From Ophiura sarsii (Eukaryota > Echinodermata > Ophiuroidea > Amphilepidida > Ophiuridae), in contig CM069457.1 in assembly GCA_035610835.1 (NCBI GenBank), forward strand, positions 43,193,319-43,257,318: a stretch of DNA of 64,000 nucleotides, given 5' to 3'. The notes below the pieces were generated by a model that had not been told where the DNA came from, did no database searches, and was given only the letters and a program-made list of their open reading frames with translations. Shown piece by piece: positions 34,546 through 46,200 of this stretch; positions within the stretch are counted from its first letter, which is position 1, and every line of letters starts with the position of its first letter. Position numbers and translations under genes: made by a program.

Positions 34546-34996
34546 AAGTGCTCAACAAAAGAAAATCATACACTTTGTTTAGGTCCTTTAGAGTAACTTC
34601 CGATTATTTTTTGACCAAACAAGACTAGATAGTCATTTGGATGAATTTTTCCGGCACAATTTGATACCAAAGTTGCCACCTAACAACAAAGATAAACCTT
34701 GATTAGCACTGTTTAAAGAAAATTGGTCACTTTTCAAAAGTCACATTTTCAATACACGCAAGTGGCGAGAAAATGCTGTGCATGGCACTTTGAATGGCCG
34801 GGAATGAAATGGATATTGATCACACAGTGCAACTGTGTTGGGTTGTGCCTGAGCGAGCGGGCTATTTGATTATGAACAGGTAACATGTGGTCTTTTCTTC
34901 CCGCGTATGGTATATTTGAACTTTGGTATCAAATTGTGCCGGAAAGATTCATCCAAAATTCAAACAAAGTGTATGACTTTCCTTTGTTGAGCACTT
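34546..34996. mobile_element. MITE of the AAGTGCTCAACAAAAG family, copy 2
   Basis: AAGTGCTCAACAAAAGAAAA and TTTCCTTTGTTGAGCACTT face each other with TA on both sides. Inner blocks ATTTGGATGAATTTTTCCGG and CCGGAAAGATTCATCCAAA also mirror. 451 bp. Confidence 0.75.
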
Positions 34997-35291
34997 TATT
35001 TTAAACCCATGGAAATGACGATGTTAACAAGGTAATTTCGAGACATTTATTCTCTCTTTGCGTTCATTTCTTGAGATGTAAGAATAAAATAACCTCTCTA
35101 AAATTACTTAAAAAACATGTTTAGAACTAAAATATTTTCTTAATACTTCGGAATGTGATACATAAATAGTTTATCTTTCCGAAATTGAAATTATCTCATT
35201 CTCGACCTCCCCTTGTCAAATCGTGACTATTTCAGGCCATAACTCAAAATCAGCCCCAGCGACTTTATGCTCATTTTGTCGTGCCAAGTCA

Positions 35292-35735
35292 CATATGTGA
35301 TGCGATCTGTGAAAACCCGTCGGATGTCGCAAAATGTGAACTAGGGATTATGGGTAAAATTGAAATAAAACAATTAAAAAGTGGTGGTTTTGTTTATAGA
35401 TTTTGTTAAAGAAAATTTATTTCCAATACTTTGTGTCATCATCTTTTATGAAATTCCACCTTCAGAAACTTACTTTAAGTCACTTTTAGCATTACCCTTA
35501 TAATGTTATTCTGTTGAATTATGTATCTTATCGGCCTGTTTTCATGATTTCTTGTTTTGTAGCTTTTTATGACATCACAATCATCATTCACTCATAACTT
35601 TTTTTGTAGTCATCATAGAAAAATGATCGAAACAGTTCTGTAATCAGCACAGTGTTAGCTCTTATATGATATAAATATTTCCAATATGAAAAAATGCCAC
35701 CATGTGGCGGGTTTTCACAGATCGCATCACATATG
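35292..35735. mobile_element. Diverged GTGATGCGATC-family MITE
   Basis: CATATGTGATGCGATCTGTG then AAAACCCG is mirrored by CGGGTTTTCACAGATCGCAT at the right. The outer bases match the family at 30059 but the next bases differ, so it is a subfamily. Confidence 0.65.
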
Positions 35736-35958
35736 GTAAAACTAATAGCCACGTGGAAAGAGTTAAGAGTAAGAGGTAAGGCAAAAAAGTGTTGTTTGTT
35801 TGTCCATATCACCTCCATAGGGTAGGGTCGGTAGGTCGGACTGGTTTTTCTTTCTTTTTTTAATTTTATGAATCACATTCAAAAGATACATAATAATAGT
35901 TGCTAAATAAGATGTGAATAGGAATATGTTACTATTAATCACATCATCCATGTTTTAA

Positions 35959-36164
35959 CCCCAGGGCACTACCGGCCTATCTTACAATGGTTCTGATTGG
36001 TTTATTACAAGATGTACTCATATGAATAGCCAATTCAAATGCAGCTTGTAGAATATTTCACTCCAATCTTTATCAGGGATACAACTATTGTAAAAATGTC
36101 TCTGATTGGTGCAATAAATGATGTATCTATCTTTCTGACCAATCGGCCGCTAGATCTCAGGGGG
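35959..36164. mobile_element. TTAA-flanked MITE, CCCC-GGGCACTACC family, copy 2
   Basis: TTAA at 35955-35958 and 36165-36168 bounds CCCCAGGGCACTACCGG...CTCAGGGG. The sister is 23517-23721. 206 bp, non-coding. Confidence 0.75.
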
Positions 36165-36536
36165 TTAAAACAGTGTAGAAGAGTGAAGAAACAGATTAAT
36201 AGTATATTTCTTGAAAGCAAAATTCTGGAAAAACAGCCTTTTCTGGAATTATCTACATTAGGGTCGGTATTCATTTGTACAGTAAAAACATTTTTATGTT
36301 CAAAATTAGGGTAGGTCAGAAATGGACAAACAAAAAACAACAACAAAAATTACCTAATGGGTGATAAGTCTATAGAGTCAAACAGCCAGGCATTTACAAA
36401 TATATACATATAATTATGTAGATTTATAAAATTCAGCCTAAATAAACTTGCATACAAAAATAATGTACTGTAACACAATATTGAACAATATAATGTAAAA
36501 ACCTATGATGGGAATTATATGATATCTTGGTTCCTA

Positions 36537-36573
<37 letters not shown>
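36537..36573 (+). repeat. Poly(G) tract, 37 bases
   Basis: An uninterrupted G run. Such length is prone to slippage and to assembly error. Confidence 0.9.
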
Positions 36574-36755
36574 CGGTACTCATGTGTATGTAGGTGTGTT
36601 TTTTTGCAGAAATGTCTTAACATATATTTATTGCAATGAGGCAACAACAAACTTCATGTTCAATGGGCCTGACTGACCCATTGTTTTCGAATTGTCAGAA
36701 CTATTTTTGTTAGACAATTTTTGGAAAATGCATCACTTTTTTCTAAAATATGGTG

Positions 36756-37073
36756 TAAGCCAAACAAAGAAGATAGTCTGTCTCAGAAACAATTTGCAAA
36801 TAAGCTAAGTGCTGTGCGATTTTTTTTTTAAAAATTTTAATTTTAAAAAATAGGCTATGAGGTATGCGATTTTTTTGTGTTTTGCTAATCCAAGCTACAG
36901 AGAACTTTTTGTTAACTTTTTTAAAAAAAATCAAAACAAAAAAAATCAAAAAAAAGAATCAAAAAAAGAAGAAGATTTTTAGGCCTTAGCGCATACAACT
37001 ACACACCATAGCTCATTTCACATACCAATGCAGGCGGGCTTCTGAAACAGACTATCTTCTTTGTCTGGCCTAA
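36756..37073. mobile_element. GGCCAAAC-family MITE, full copy
   Basis: TAAGCCAAACAAAGAAGATA at the left and TATCTTCTTTGTCTGGCCTA at the right, followed inward by GTCTGTCTCAGAAAC and GCTTCTGAAACAGAC. 318 bp, non-coding. Confidence 0.75.
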
Positions 37074-37369
37074 GTTTGTGCTGGAAAACCCCAAACATGG
37101 GTCCTGAATCGCAATAATAAAAGCCCAGTCAAATCAGCCATGTGTTGTGGTAAAACACCCACCCTACTACAAGTGGGTCCGGATTTTAAACCTTTGGCGG
37201 CACAACCCTGTTGAAAATAAATTTGAGTACACTTGCCCCCCCCCCCCCCCCTCCCCCGGGGTAATTCCTCTAAATGGAAAATTAAATTTGACTAACTATT
37301 GCATAATGTTGCTGGATAAAGTTTGAAGTTCAGTGAAAATGTCAGAATTCAAGTATGACTTTCATATTA

Positions 37370-37652
37370 TTTGTAACGCGATCAAGCGGCCAGAGTCAGA
37401 TAACAGGAATGTTGATTTTGAGTTATAAGTAAAAAGAGGTGACAAAATCTTATGTTTTACATTGTTTTCTCAGTTGGTAAATTGTTTGTGATTTAAAAAA
37501 ATAGAAGTTTGATTTTAGTGGGGTTTGGACCATACTGTAGCATTGTCCGTCCAGTGGCGGATCCAGGATTAAAATTTACGGGGGGCTGAAACCCAAAAAA
37601 TCGTAAAAGGTCACCAATTTTTTTGCCGTCAGCTCGTGAAATTCTGCTAAGT

Positions 37653-37683
<31 letters not shown>

Positions 37684-37948
37684 AGCGATGTGGTTGTCCC
37701 AAAACCGGCAACAAAAATCACATGGTACAAGTGGCAAATGTACCAACGGAACCCACCTATGTCTCTGAAAAAGGTAAAGTGGTACACAAAAAAGGTAAAT
37801 TGTCAAATTTTACGGGGGGGGGGGGGGGGGGGGCCGCCCCCTCCGCCCCCCGCCCTGTATCCGCCACTGCCGTCTGATTTTAAATGATGGCCAAATATCA
37901 AAATTGGAAACTGCCAACATCTGACTCATATCACTTGATCATGTCATA
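37370..37948. mobile_element. Diverged GCGATCAAG-family MITE interrupted by a second MITE
   Basis: ACGCGATCAAGCGGCCAGAG near 37375 is loosely mirrored by CATCTGACTCATATCACTTG then ATCATGTCAT at 37920-37947. The centre holds the element at 37552-37869. Confidence 0.5.
37552..37869. mobile_element. MITE with TIR CAGTGGCGGATCCAGG, 5-bp TSD
   Basis: CAGTGGCGGATCCAGG at the left and CCTGTATCCGCCACTG at the right. CCGTC directly precedes and follows, a 5-bp target duplication. Inside are poly(G) tracts of 30 (37653-37682) and 20 (37814-37833). Poly-Gly and poly-Pro open frames over it are artefacts. Confidence 0.75.
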
Positions 37949-37968
37949 TTTTCTGAACTTTTCTTTAA

Positions 37969-38502
37969 GGGAAGTGTCAACCCTAAATATATGAAATTTA
38001 TCAAGCACTAACTTTTAAACTAATAATGTAATGTACATAAAAGTATACAATTTTTCAAATGAAATGAGTCGGAGAATCCATTTTTGGTATTAAATTTCGC
38101 CAAAAATAGTGATTTCTAAATTTTTGCCCAAAAATCACTATTTTTGGCGCCAAAAATTTACGGACAACCTAACAAAACCAGTTTTTTATTAAAAATTTCA
38201 AAATTTCACCAAAATCATCTAAAGTCAATTATCTAGAAAGCACTTTTTTTTTGGGGGGGGGCTTAAATTTTTTTAGTTTTGAAAATATTGACCAAAAAGT
38301 GCCAAAAATGTGATTTTTGAGATAAAAAACATTTTGTTGGCACTTTTTGGTCAATATTTTCAAAACTAAAAAAATTTAATACCTAAAATGGATTCTCCGA
38401 CTCATTTCATTTGAAAAATTGTATACTTTTATGTACATTACATTATTAGTTTAAAAGTTACAGTGCTTGATAAATTTCATATATTTAGGGTTGACACTTC
38501 CC
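37969..38502. mobile_element. TTAA-flanked MITE, TIR GGGAAGTGTCAACCC
   Basis: TTAA at 37965-37968 and 38503-38506. The arms mirror over about 130 bp, including ATATATGAAATTTATCAAGC and GAGTCGGAGAATCCATTTT. The centre has paired CCAAAAATAGTGATT blocks. 534 bp, non-coding. Confidence 0.8.
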
Positions 38503-38842
38503 TTAAGGCCAAGTAACAAAATTTATGTGTTTCACGTCCCCGCACCGATTTTTGACGCCGCTCCAATATTTTTGTTATTTGTTATTTTCAAAAATTCCAA
38601 AAAATTCCAAAAAAAAAGTTCGGAAAAAAAAAATCATTCTTTGTTGTGTGTGATTGTGTCTATCATTTTCAACTATATTTCAATGAAAAAGACGGGTGAA
38701 ACACTCGTTGGCAAAGATGGTGATACGAATATCAAAAAAATTCTTGCAACAAGCTTGAAAAATAACAAATAGTAAGGGCCGCCCCTCACTGATTTTTTTA
38801 AAATCCGGACGTGAAACATGTTATTTTTGTTATTTGGCCTAA
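38503..38842. mobile_element. GGCCAAG-type MITE abutting the TTAA element
   Basis: TTAAGGCCAAGTAACAAAAT at the left and ATTTTTGTTATTTGGCCTAA at the right, with ATGTGTTTCACGTCC against GGACGTGAAACATG. It shares the TTAA of the neighbouring element. Non-coding. Confidence 0.7.
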
Positions 38843-39204
38843 AACTTAGTGAAACATTTATACTTGGGAATAGTACTATATACTGGTCAGTATGGAAACA
38901 ACACTGACTTAATAGAAACATAACATCACCATTCTGTCAAAACCTTGTATGTTTTTCTGGCCCTTTCCAGCATGTAAAAAATAAAACTGCTCAATAGTTA
39001 TGCATAGGAAGTGTTGTTGCTTTATACATGTTCAGGGGCAAGAGCACTTACAAAGTTTTGATAGATGTGTGTTGGCCCTTGAACTTGTTTAGAGCAGACT
39101 GCCTAAAGGTTATACATAGGAAGTAATACTTTATACATGCTGAAGGTCCAGATGGAGATACAAGGTTTTGACAGAACAGCGACAATTTATTTTGTGTAGC
39201 TTAA

Positions 39205-39692
39205 CCCTTTGAACCCTCGACCTATCGGAGAACGTCGTATAACCCGATAGGTTGAAAAATCGACCTGAGCGAACAGATGACACATTGATCATATGACTGA
39301 GTGGTCATGTGACTTGAAAGTCATGTGATGTTCACCCGATGTGAAATACATTGTTTCGCAAGGTTTTCGTTGTGATTTGATGTCATTTAGCTGAAGAAAA
39401 CAGTCAAAAATAGCGCAAAATTGGATGAATATGCAACACAATATGGCGCAGATGATTCTCAGGTAGATGGGGATGCATTGTTTTACGGTCATGATTGGCA
39501 ATTTTGGCGATAAAAACGGACGTTTTTATGTTATAAATAGGTTACGTTATACGTGTAGTACAATGGCATACTGCCCTCTATCATCGGTAACATATATTAC
39601 GGATGATATAGGTGTACTATATTTAGCATTTTACCCCCAGAGAAGTCACGGTGGGTGTACCGAACCCTTATAATAACTCCGGGTTCAAAGGG
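39205..39692. mobile_element. TTAA-flanked MITE, TIR CCCTTTGAACCC
   Basis: TTAA at 39201-39204 and 39693-39696 bounds CCCTTTGAACCC...GGGTTCAAAGGG. The CCCTTTG start plus TTAA closely resembles piggyBac ends. 488 bp, non-coding. Confidence 0.8.
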
Positions 39693-39779
39693 TTAATATA
39701 CATATACATAAAGCACAATGGTAAATATAGGCAAAAGAAATTAAACAATTCCCACGATTCAGCACCTGTGGTTGCTTAA

Positions 39780-40535
39780 CACTTTCCACACGGCGGGCGT
39801 CTGCAGTCGACAAGCTCCAAAATTTCACAAAATGTTTCAAAGATGTCAAAATTATTGAATTCATCACCATATTTGGAATCACGATGAGAAATGCATTAAA
39901 ATAAGTACAAACATGCATAGTATTGGTTCAGTAATTCTGTAGATAGACTTTAAAAGTTGGAACCCCGGTGGTTTCAGTCAACATTGACTTTGGGTACGCA
40001 TGATCGTTCTAAAACTCGCGGGAAAGGGGGTTTTCTGTACCATGTCCACAGACAATTATGTCCGCGATTTTACCAATTTAGGGGTGTTTTTGAAGTTATG
40101 TCCGCAATTTCCCCAAATTATAGGGGTGTTTTTTGAAGCTTTATCCGTGATTTCCAAAAATAAGGGGTCATTTTGAAAGCTATGGCCGCGATTTCAAAAA
40201 ATTAGGGGTGTGTTTGGAGAGGTTATGTCCGCGAAGAAGAAAAGAAAATAGAATGTCCTTTTTTTTTGCGCAAATAGATAGGGGACTTGAAATGATGAAA
40301 AAGGGGGGTTATTTTCAGTCAAAATGTCTGCGTTTTTGTGCGAAAAATGGGGTGAAATTGGCAAAATTGTCTGCGAAACGCCGTCAAATAGGGGGTATTT
40401 CTAGATCCTGGAACGATCATGTGTTACTGTTACCCCTCTGAATACGTAGAGAGAACACCAGGGTTGGAACTTGGGAAGGTTTCTGAAAAACCTGTTTTGT
40501 ATAATATGGTAAAAGTAATAGCCGTGTGAAAAGTG
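39780..40535. mobile_element. TTAA-flanked MITE with nested insertion
   Basis: TTAA at 39776-39779 and 40536-40539 bounds CACTTTCCACACGGC...GCCGTGTGAAAAGTG. About 39990-40425 is a nested element with GCATGATCGTTC/GGAACGATCATG ends and four degenerate units with ATGTCCGCGATTT and AGGGGTGTTTTTGAAG. It ends next to the TMEM179 3' region. Confidence 0.65.
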
Positions 40536-40536
40536 T

Positions 40537-40763
40537 TAAACAAACTAACTGCTGTCGCGGACTCCAACCACCATCCTCTCGATTCCCACACGACCGTGAA
40601 ATTGTCCACTCTCTTCATCACAGTATCCGCGACTCCCCGTCGTACACGGTAAACAAACTAACTGCTGCTGGGGACTCCCACCACCATCCTCTCGATTCCC
40701 AGACGACCATGAAATCGTCCGCTTTCTTCATCACAGTATCCGCGTATCGTCGTACACGGTAGG
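40537..40763 (-). repeat. Tandem duplication over the TMEM179 3' end, about 112 bp
   Basis: Two units, about 40537-40650 and 40651-40763, share AAACAAACTAACTGCTG, CACCATCCTCTCGATTCCC and TTCATCACAGTATCCGCG, each ending CGTCGTACACGGT. The inner unit contains the TMEM179 stop codon; the outer copy lies in its 3' flank. Confidence 0.8.
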
Positions 40764-40904
40764 CCCTCTATCCTCCCCGAGCAAACGTTGCCTTTCACGA
40801 CTGAGACTTCTGACGATGTCTTCCTGCTGATGCAACTTGAGCAGTTTAACAAACGAAAACACACAGATTGTTATCCAGACGATGAAGGAACTCCACAGAC
40901 CGAA
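40731..40904 (-). CDS. TMEM179: TMEM179 exon 4 (C terminus, stop)
   Basis: On the minus strand the acceptor TTCTTTTCGTACAG is followed by a phase-0 exon of 57 codons and TGA (40733-40731). It begins FGLWSSFIVWITICVFSFVK (residues 176-195), the fourth membrane segment, followed by a basic cytoplasmic tail with the HQQEDIVRSLSRERQRLL stretch. Human TMEM179 has a closely similar FGLW-type start, membrane helix and E-D-L/I tail with acidic-basic residues here, from my knowledge of that family. The total of 232 residues matches the family length of about 233. Confidence 0.88.
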   Translation of the reverse strand, partial: FGLWSSFIVWITICVFSFVKLLKLHQQEDIVRSLSRERQRLLGEDRGPTVYDDTRIL

Positions 40905-41149
40905 CTGTACGAAAAGAACAATAGGAGATATGTTGTTTATAGGATGTAAACAGTAAACTCTGACATTTTAAGATAAAGCAATGAAGAAAAAAACCTGTTG
41001 TTTGATCAGTCAGTTTTCTATTATTCTTTTAAAATGACACAAAAATGGGGGGGGGGGTTAATCTGTAAAAATGTTGCTGTTTGTTGACTAACTAAAGAAA
41101 ATCCCAATATTTTGGAAATAGGGGTAGGTGTCCATTCGCATGTGAAATA

Positions 41150-41632
41150 ACTCCCCCCCCCCCCCCCCCCCCCCCAACTCCACCCAGAAGTTGGTAACTA
41201 TGACTGTTCTTCGTTTTTTCAAAGTACCCCTTTGTCAGGATTTTTCAACAATTTTATCCCCCTTTTTGGCAAAAACGAGGACAAAACTGGGGTGAAAAAT
41301 ACCCCCTTTTTTGGTTTTCAATGACTATCATTTCAAACACCCCTTTTCAAAGACAATTTTTACATAGGGCCTACATTGAATAGATAAAAAATTGTTGCTC
41401 CCAACCATAACAGGCATTTATGTGTTATAAACTTATGAACCCCAAATGGTGTATTTGGGTTGTTACCATGTTGTATTAAATCAAATGATTAAATCCATAC
41501 TGTGATGTTTTTTGTTTTTTCCTCTTCGTAAAATACCCCTTTTTTAATTTCGTGGAGACTAATTCATGAAATACCCCCTATTTTCATGATTTCGCTGTCC
41601 GTGCTGACAATTGAACACCGGGTATTTTCCCA
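41150..41632. mobile_element. CCCCAACTC-family MITE, copy 1 (uninterrupted, right end lost)
   Basis: It starts with a poly(C) run (41153-41176) and AACTCCACCCAGAAGTTGGT, then GTACCCCTTTGTCAGGATTT. It contains the uninterrupted stretch TTTCAAACACCCCTTTTCAA (about 41332), which is the pre-insertion site of the gypsy element in the sister copy at 42595. The right end is degenerate. Confidence 0.7.
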
Positions 41633-42100
41633 TCACCTTAAAGTAAACGAGCATTTATCCATCTTTATAGTTAATAGCGCACATGTTGATAAAATAGGTC
41701 CACTTTGCCAAAATTGAACTAGTAACCATGTTTGAAGGGAAAAGGTGTTTTTTTTTGCACACAAATATGGCATGCATTAAAAATAAACCAAAATGTGCGG
41801 TTATGTTGCACTTTTTGATGTTTACCCAGTTCTTATTTAATTGTTAATCATAATTTTTCATTAAAATCTAAATTCAAACTAGGTCTTGAATAAACACTTT
41901 CACAGTAATGCAAAATTTAGACAACTTTTGAAGAAGAATATGCTGTGGGATAAAAAAGTGCTTTTTAGTGTGCTTTGCGCTATAGCTCATTTCCCCTATC
42001 CCTATGCCAACACTAGTCCAGTCCGAGTAAATGTATATTAATGTTATGCACACCAATCAAAACAAGATAATGTATTGAGCTGAAATACCAGGGTCTCTAT

Positions 42101-42359
42101 AATATGTGACGCGATCAAGAGGAATGAGTCGGATGTCGGGGAATCCCAAAATTGAGATATGGCCAATTCAAAATGGCGGCTTACATAAGTTTTGATGGAA
42201 ATTCATGTATACAATTGGACATAACTTTGGAACAAAACGTCGTATCGACATGGGGTTTTCAGTTTCTGAAAGCTCTAGGTGTCTTCTTTAAAACTGTATT
42301 AAAACTCATTTTCGACCAGGGTCGACATTCGACTCATTCCTCTTGATCGCGTCACATAT
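42101..42359. mobile_element. MITE of the GTGACGCGATCAAGAGGAAT family, copy 2
   Basis: This is nearly the reverse complement of 30059-30316, with ends ATATGTGACGCGATCAAGAG and CTCTTGATCGCGTCACATAT. 259 bp, in intron 3 of TMEM179. Confidence 0.8.
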
Positions 42360-42742
42360 AACTCTTTCTTCCTGTTCCTCTTTCATCAACATTTCATTAG
42401 TTTACACAGCGTGAAAGTTAACAAAGCCTGATTTGACCATGTAGTTTCTAATATATGTATTTAAAGCTACACAGGAAGATCAGCAAGTTCCTACACCAAA
42501 GGCAGTCCCAGCTACACAAGACAATAGTACTGTCCTTATTGTGTTAAGTCATTCTTAGCTCCCTTCTATAAATTAAGTGGGAGTGGGACTATATCCCAGC
42601 CCCCAACTCAACACCAAAGTTGGTAACCATGACTGTTCTTCATTTTTTCAAAGTACCCCTTTGCAATAATTTTTCAACAAATTTACCCCCCCCCCCTTTT
42701 TTGGCAAAAACGAGGACAAAATCAATCATTTCAAACACCCCT

Positions 42743-42912
42743 TGTTACAGGATTAGGTTTTATGAGATACTCTGTAATGTATCAGTGCCTAATTGATCTG
42801 CGCTTGCGCATATGTATTTAACCACAAGTAAATATGGACGCCAACTTGTAAGATATATGATTTGTTCTAGCCTACTTTATACGTTGTAAACCCACATTAG
42901 CAAAGGCTAACA
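42743..42912 (+). repeat. 5' LTR of gypsy element
   Basis: 170 bp, starting TGTTACAGGATTAGG and ending AAAGGCTAACA (TG...CA). By eye it is identical to 48135-48304. A TATTTAA motif at about 42807 may be the promoter core. It is preceded by CCCCT, the target duplication. Confidence 0.95.
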
Positions 42913-43296
42913 TGATGTCAGATGTGGCTACTCGTTAGCGGAATGACAGAGCAACGCCTGCAAGAAATGCTACGAGAAAAATACGTAGGCAAAGAGAACT
43001 TTTAGGCCAAATAGTAGTCGAAGTAGCGATCGTATCACTTAGAAAAAATATTCGTGTGCGAGTTGAATTTCTGCATGACGATCCCCGGCATCAGTTTCAT
43101 CGAGGGAGGGCGCTTTAGGAGACGAGCTGCAAATAGCAAATAGACTAAAGAGAGCCTGTGGCAAAATAGCAGAAAACGCTACAAATAAATAGATACACTA
43201 TTTTCATCCTGTTGTCGACTAAATTTACTGGATATTCGCAGGTAGTTTTGAGTCTGGCACATAGTGTTAATAAATAATAGTGAAAATAAAGAAAAT

Positions 43297-46200
43297 ATGG
43301 CTACTTTCCAGATTCCAGCCCCTTCACAGATGATATGTAAAGGGGATACTGAAGTGAATTGGAAGGATTTCAAAGAGGCCTATGCTGACTACATAATAGC
43401 AACTGAGATAAATAAGAAAGACGCACCAATACAAGTTGCTACGCTGAAAACATTAATGGGACAGGATTGTAGAAAAATTCTGACCGGAATCAAGCTATCA
43501 GCGGAGAAATTAGAGGATCCAAAAGAGATCCTGAGTGCGCTAGAAGGTAACTTCGTAGTGAATAGAAATGTACTCTACGACAGATTTAAATTCTACTACG
43601 CAAAACAACAGCAACAAGAAAGTGTGGAGCAGTTTCTCGACAGACTTCGTCACCTTGCTACAAATGCCAAATTCTTGACTACTCCAGTTGAAGAAGAAGC
43701 GCTAAGAGATATCCTTGTCTTAGGATGTAAAGATGATACGGCAAGGGCACGAATGTTCCGCAAAGAAGGTAATCTCACCTTGAAGATGGCCATAGATATG
43801 CTGAGAGTTAGTGAGACAACAAATCAGCAGTTGAAAGTAATGGCTGGAGAACAGTCTGTAAATTTTGCTAGAGAAAAGAAGCATTCGAGCAAACCTGACA
43901 AGAAAACAAAGAACTACCAACCCAAACCAGCAAAGATGAATAAATGCAAGTTTTGCGCTGAGGTACACAAATGGGGTAAATCACGATGTCCGGCTTACGG
44001 TAACAAATGCACCAAGTGCGGAGGGTTACACCATTTCGCTAAAGCTTGCACAAGATCCACAGAAAAGAAGTCTAAACGTACACACCAGCTGGAGGAAACA
44101 ACAGATCAATCTTCATCAGACTCTGAAGAATCCGACTGTTTCAAGTTAGATACAATAAAAGCTGTGAAACACTCGGGAGAAAACAAATTGATGGTTACTT
44201 TGAAGTTACAAAGTTGTGGACACACAGCGGATATCGAGTGCGAAATCGACTCAGGTTCGTCATGCTGTGCAATGTCACCGAAAATACTCAAAACCATACA
44301 ACAGACCAGAAATCCAATGATGAAGAAATCCTCAACAAAACTAAAAATGTACAACGATCATGTAGTGCCTGTTCAAGGAGAAACTACACTGGCATGTGTA
44401 CGCGGAAACAAGAAATATGAATTGCCCTTCAAGATAATCAAGACTAGTCAACCGCCTATAATATCGCGATGCAAAGCATTAGAGATGGGTTTAATTACTG
44501 TGGCGGAAGATGTGCACCAGATGATACAAGTGCAAGACAACAAAGAATTGGAGCGGGCAATAACGGCAGAATATGAAGACCTATTCAATGGATTAGGATG
44601 TTTGCCGGGAGACTATGCCATTGCCATAGATCCAACTGTACCACCCAGCAAGCACCCAGCTAGAAGGATTGCAGTGCCAATCAAAAGAGAAGTAAAAAAG
44701 AAGCTGGAAGACTTAGAGAATAAAGGAGTGATTGAAAGAGTCACCAAACCTACTGATTGGACAAGTAATTTGTTGGTGGTTAAGAAGCCTGGAAAGCTTA
44801 GAATATGTTTAGATCCAAGAGATCTAAATAAAGCATTGAAGAGACCTAGATATCCAATGCCAACAATAGAAGGAATCTTACCAGAATTAGCCAAGGCCAA
44901 AGTCTTCTCAGTCCTCGATGCTAAAGATGGTTTCTGGCAAGTCAAATTGACAGAAGAAAGCAGTGATCTTACAACATTTGCGACGCCCTTTGGAAGATTC
45001 AAGTGGCTTCGTCTACCGTTTGGAATAAATACTGCACCAGAAGAGTTCCAGAGACGTCAACATGAACTGATTGAAGGACTAAGTGGCATACAAGTAATAG
45101 CCGATGACTTCCTTGTATATGGTCAAGGTGAATCCTTTGAAGACGCAGTCATCGATCATGACATAAACCTAAGAAGATTCTTAGACAGAGCACGTGAAGT
45201 CAACCTGAAGCTGAACAAGAGCAAAATGAAGCTTAGACTGACTGAAGTGAAATATATAGGCCACATTCTCAGCGCAGATGGCCTAAAGATAGATCCAGAA
45301 AAGGTGAAAGCGGTATCGGAAATGCCAGTTCCAGACAACAAGAAAGCTGTGCAAAGACTGATAGGATGTGTGACATACTTGGCAAAGTTTTTGCCATGTC
45401 TATCTGAAGTAGCTGAACCACTACGCAGACTGACTGACAAGGAAACACACTTCGAGTGGATGCCGCATCACACAGAAACATTCAACAAAATCAAAGGCAT
45501 GCTCACACAAGCACCAGTGCTGAAGTACTACGACATGATGGAACCAGTAACCATCCAGTGCGATGCTTCAGAAGCAAGTTTAGGTGCCACACTTCTTCAA
45601 GAGGGAAAGCCAGTCACGTTCGCATCACGAGCATTAACCAGCGCTGAACGTAATTACGCTCAAATAGAGAAGGAGTTATTAGCCATCCTGTTTGCATGTG
45701 AGCGGTTTGATGAATACATCTACACCAAAGACATCACAGTACACACAGACCATAAACCTTTGGTTTCCATTCACACCAAACCAATCTCCAATGCCCCGAA
45801 AAGGCTACAGCGAATGCTACTACGGCTCCAAAAGTACAAGCTGAACATTGTGTACCTGCCTGGAACACAAATGTACATAGCCGATTGGTTAAGCCGAGCC
45901 TATCTTCCAGAGACACACTCCAATGACAAAATCTTCGACGAACTGGAACACATTAACCAGGTCGAATACATCAACGTCAGCGAGTCAACACAGCACCAGC
46001 TACAGAACGCAACCAAAGCCGACTCAACCATGATGGAGCTTATGCTGATGGTGCAACACGGATGGCCGGAGAAGAGAGACCAAGTACCAATATGCATTCG
46101 AGAGTATTTCCCATATAGAGATGAAATAACTGCTCAAAATGGGATCCTGTTCAAAGGACAACGAGTAATCGTTCCTCAAGCCATGCAACCAGTAATGACA

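Noticed and set aside
37493..37887. Poly-Pro and poly-Gly open frames
   Set aside because: They are translations of G/C homopolymers inside a MITE.
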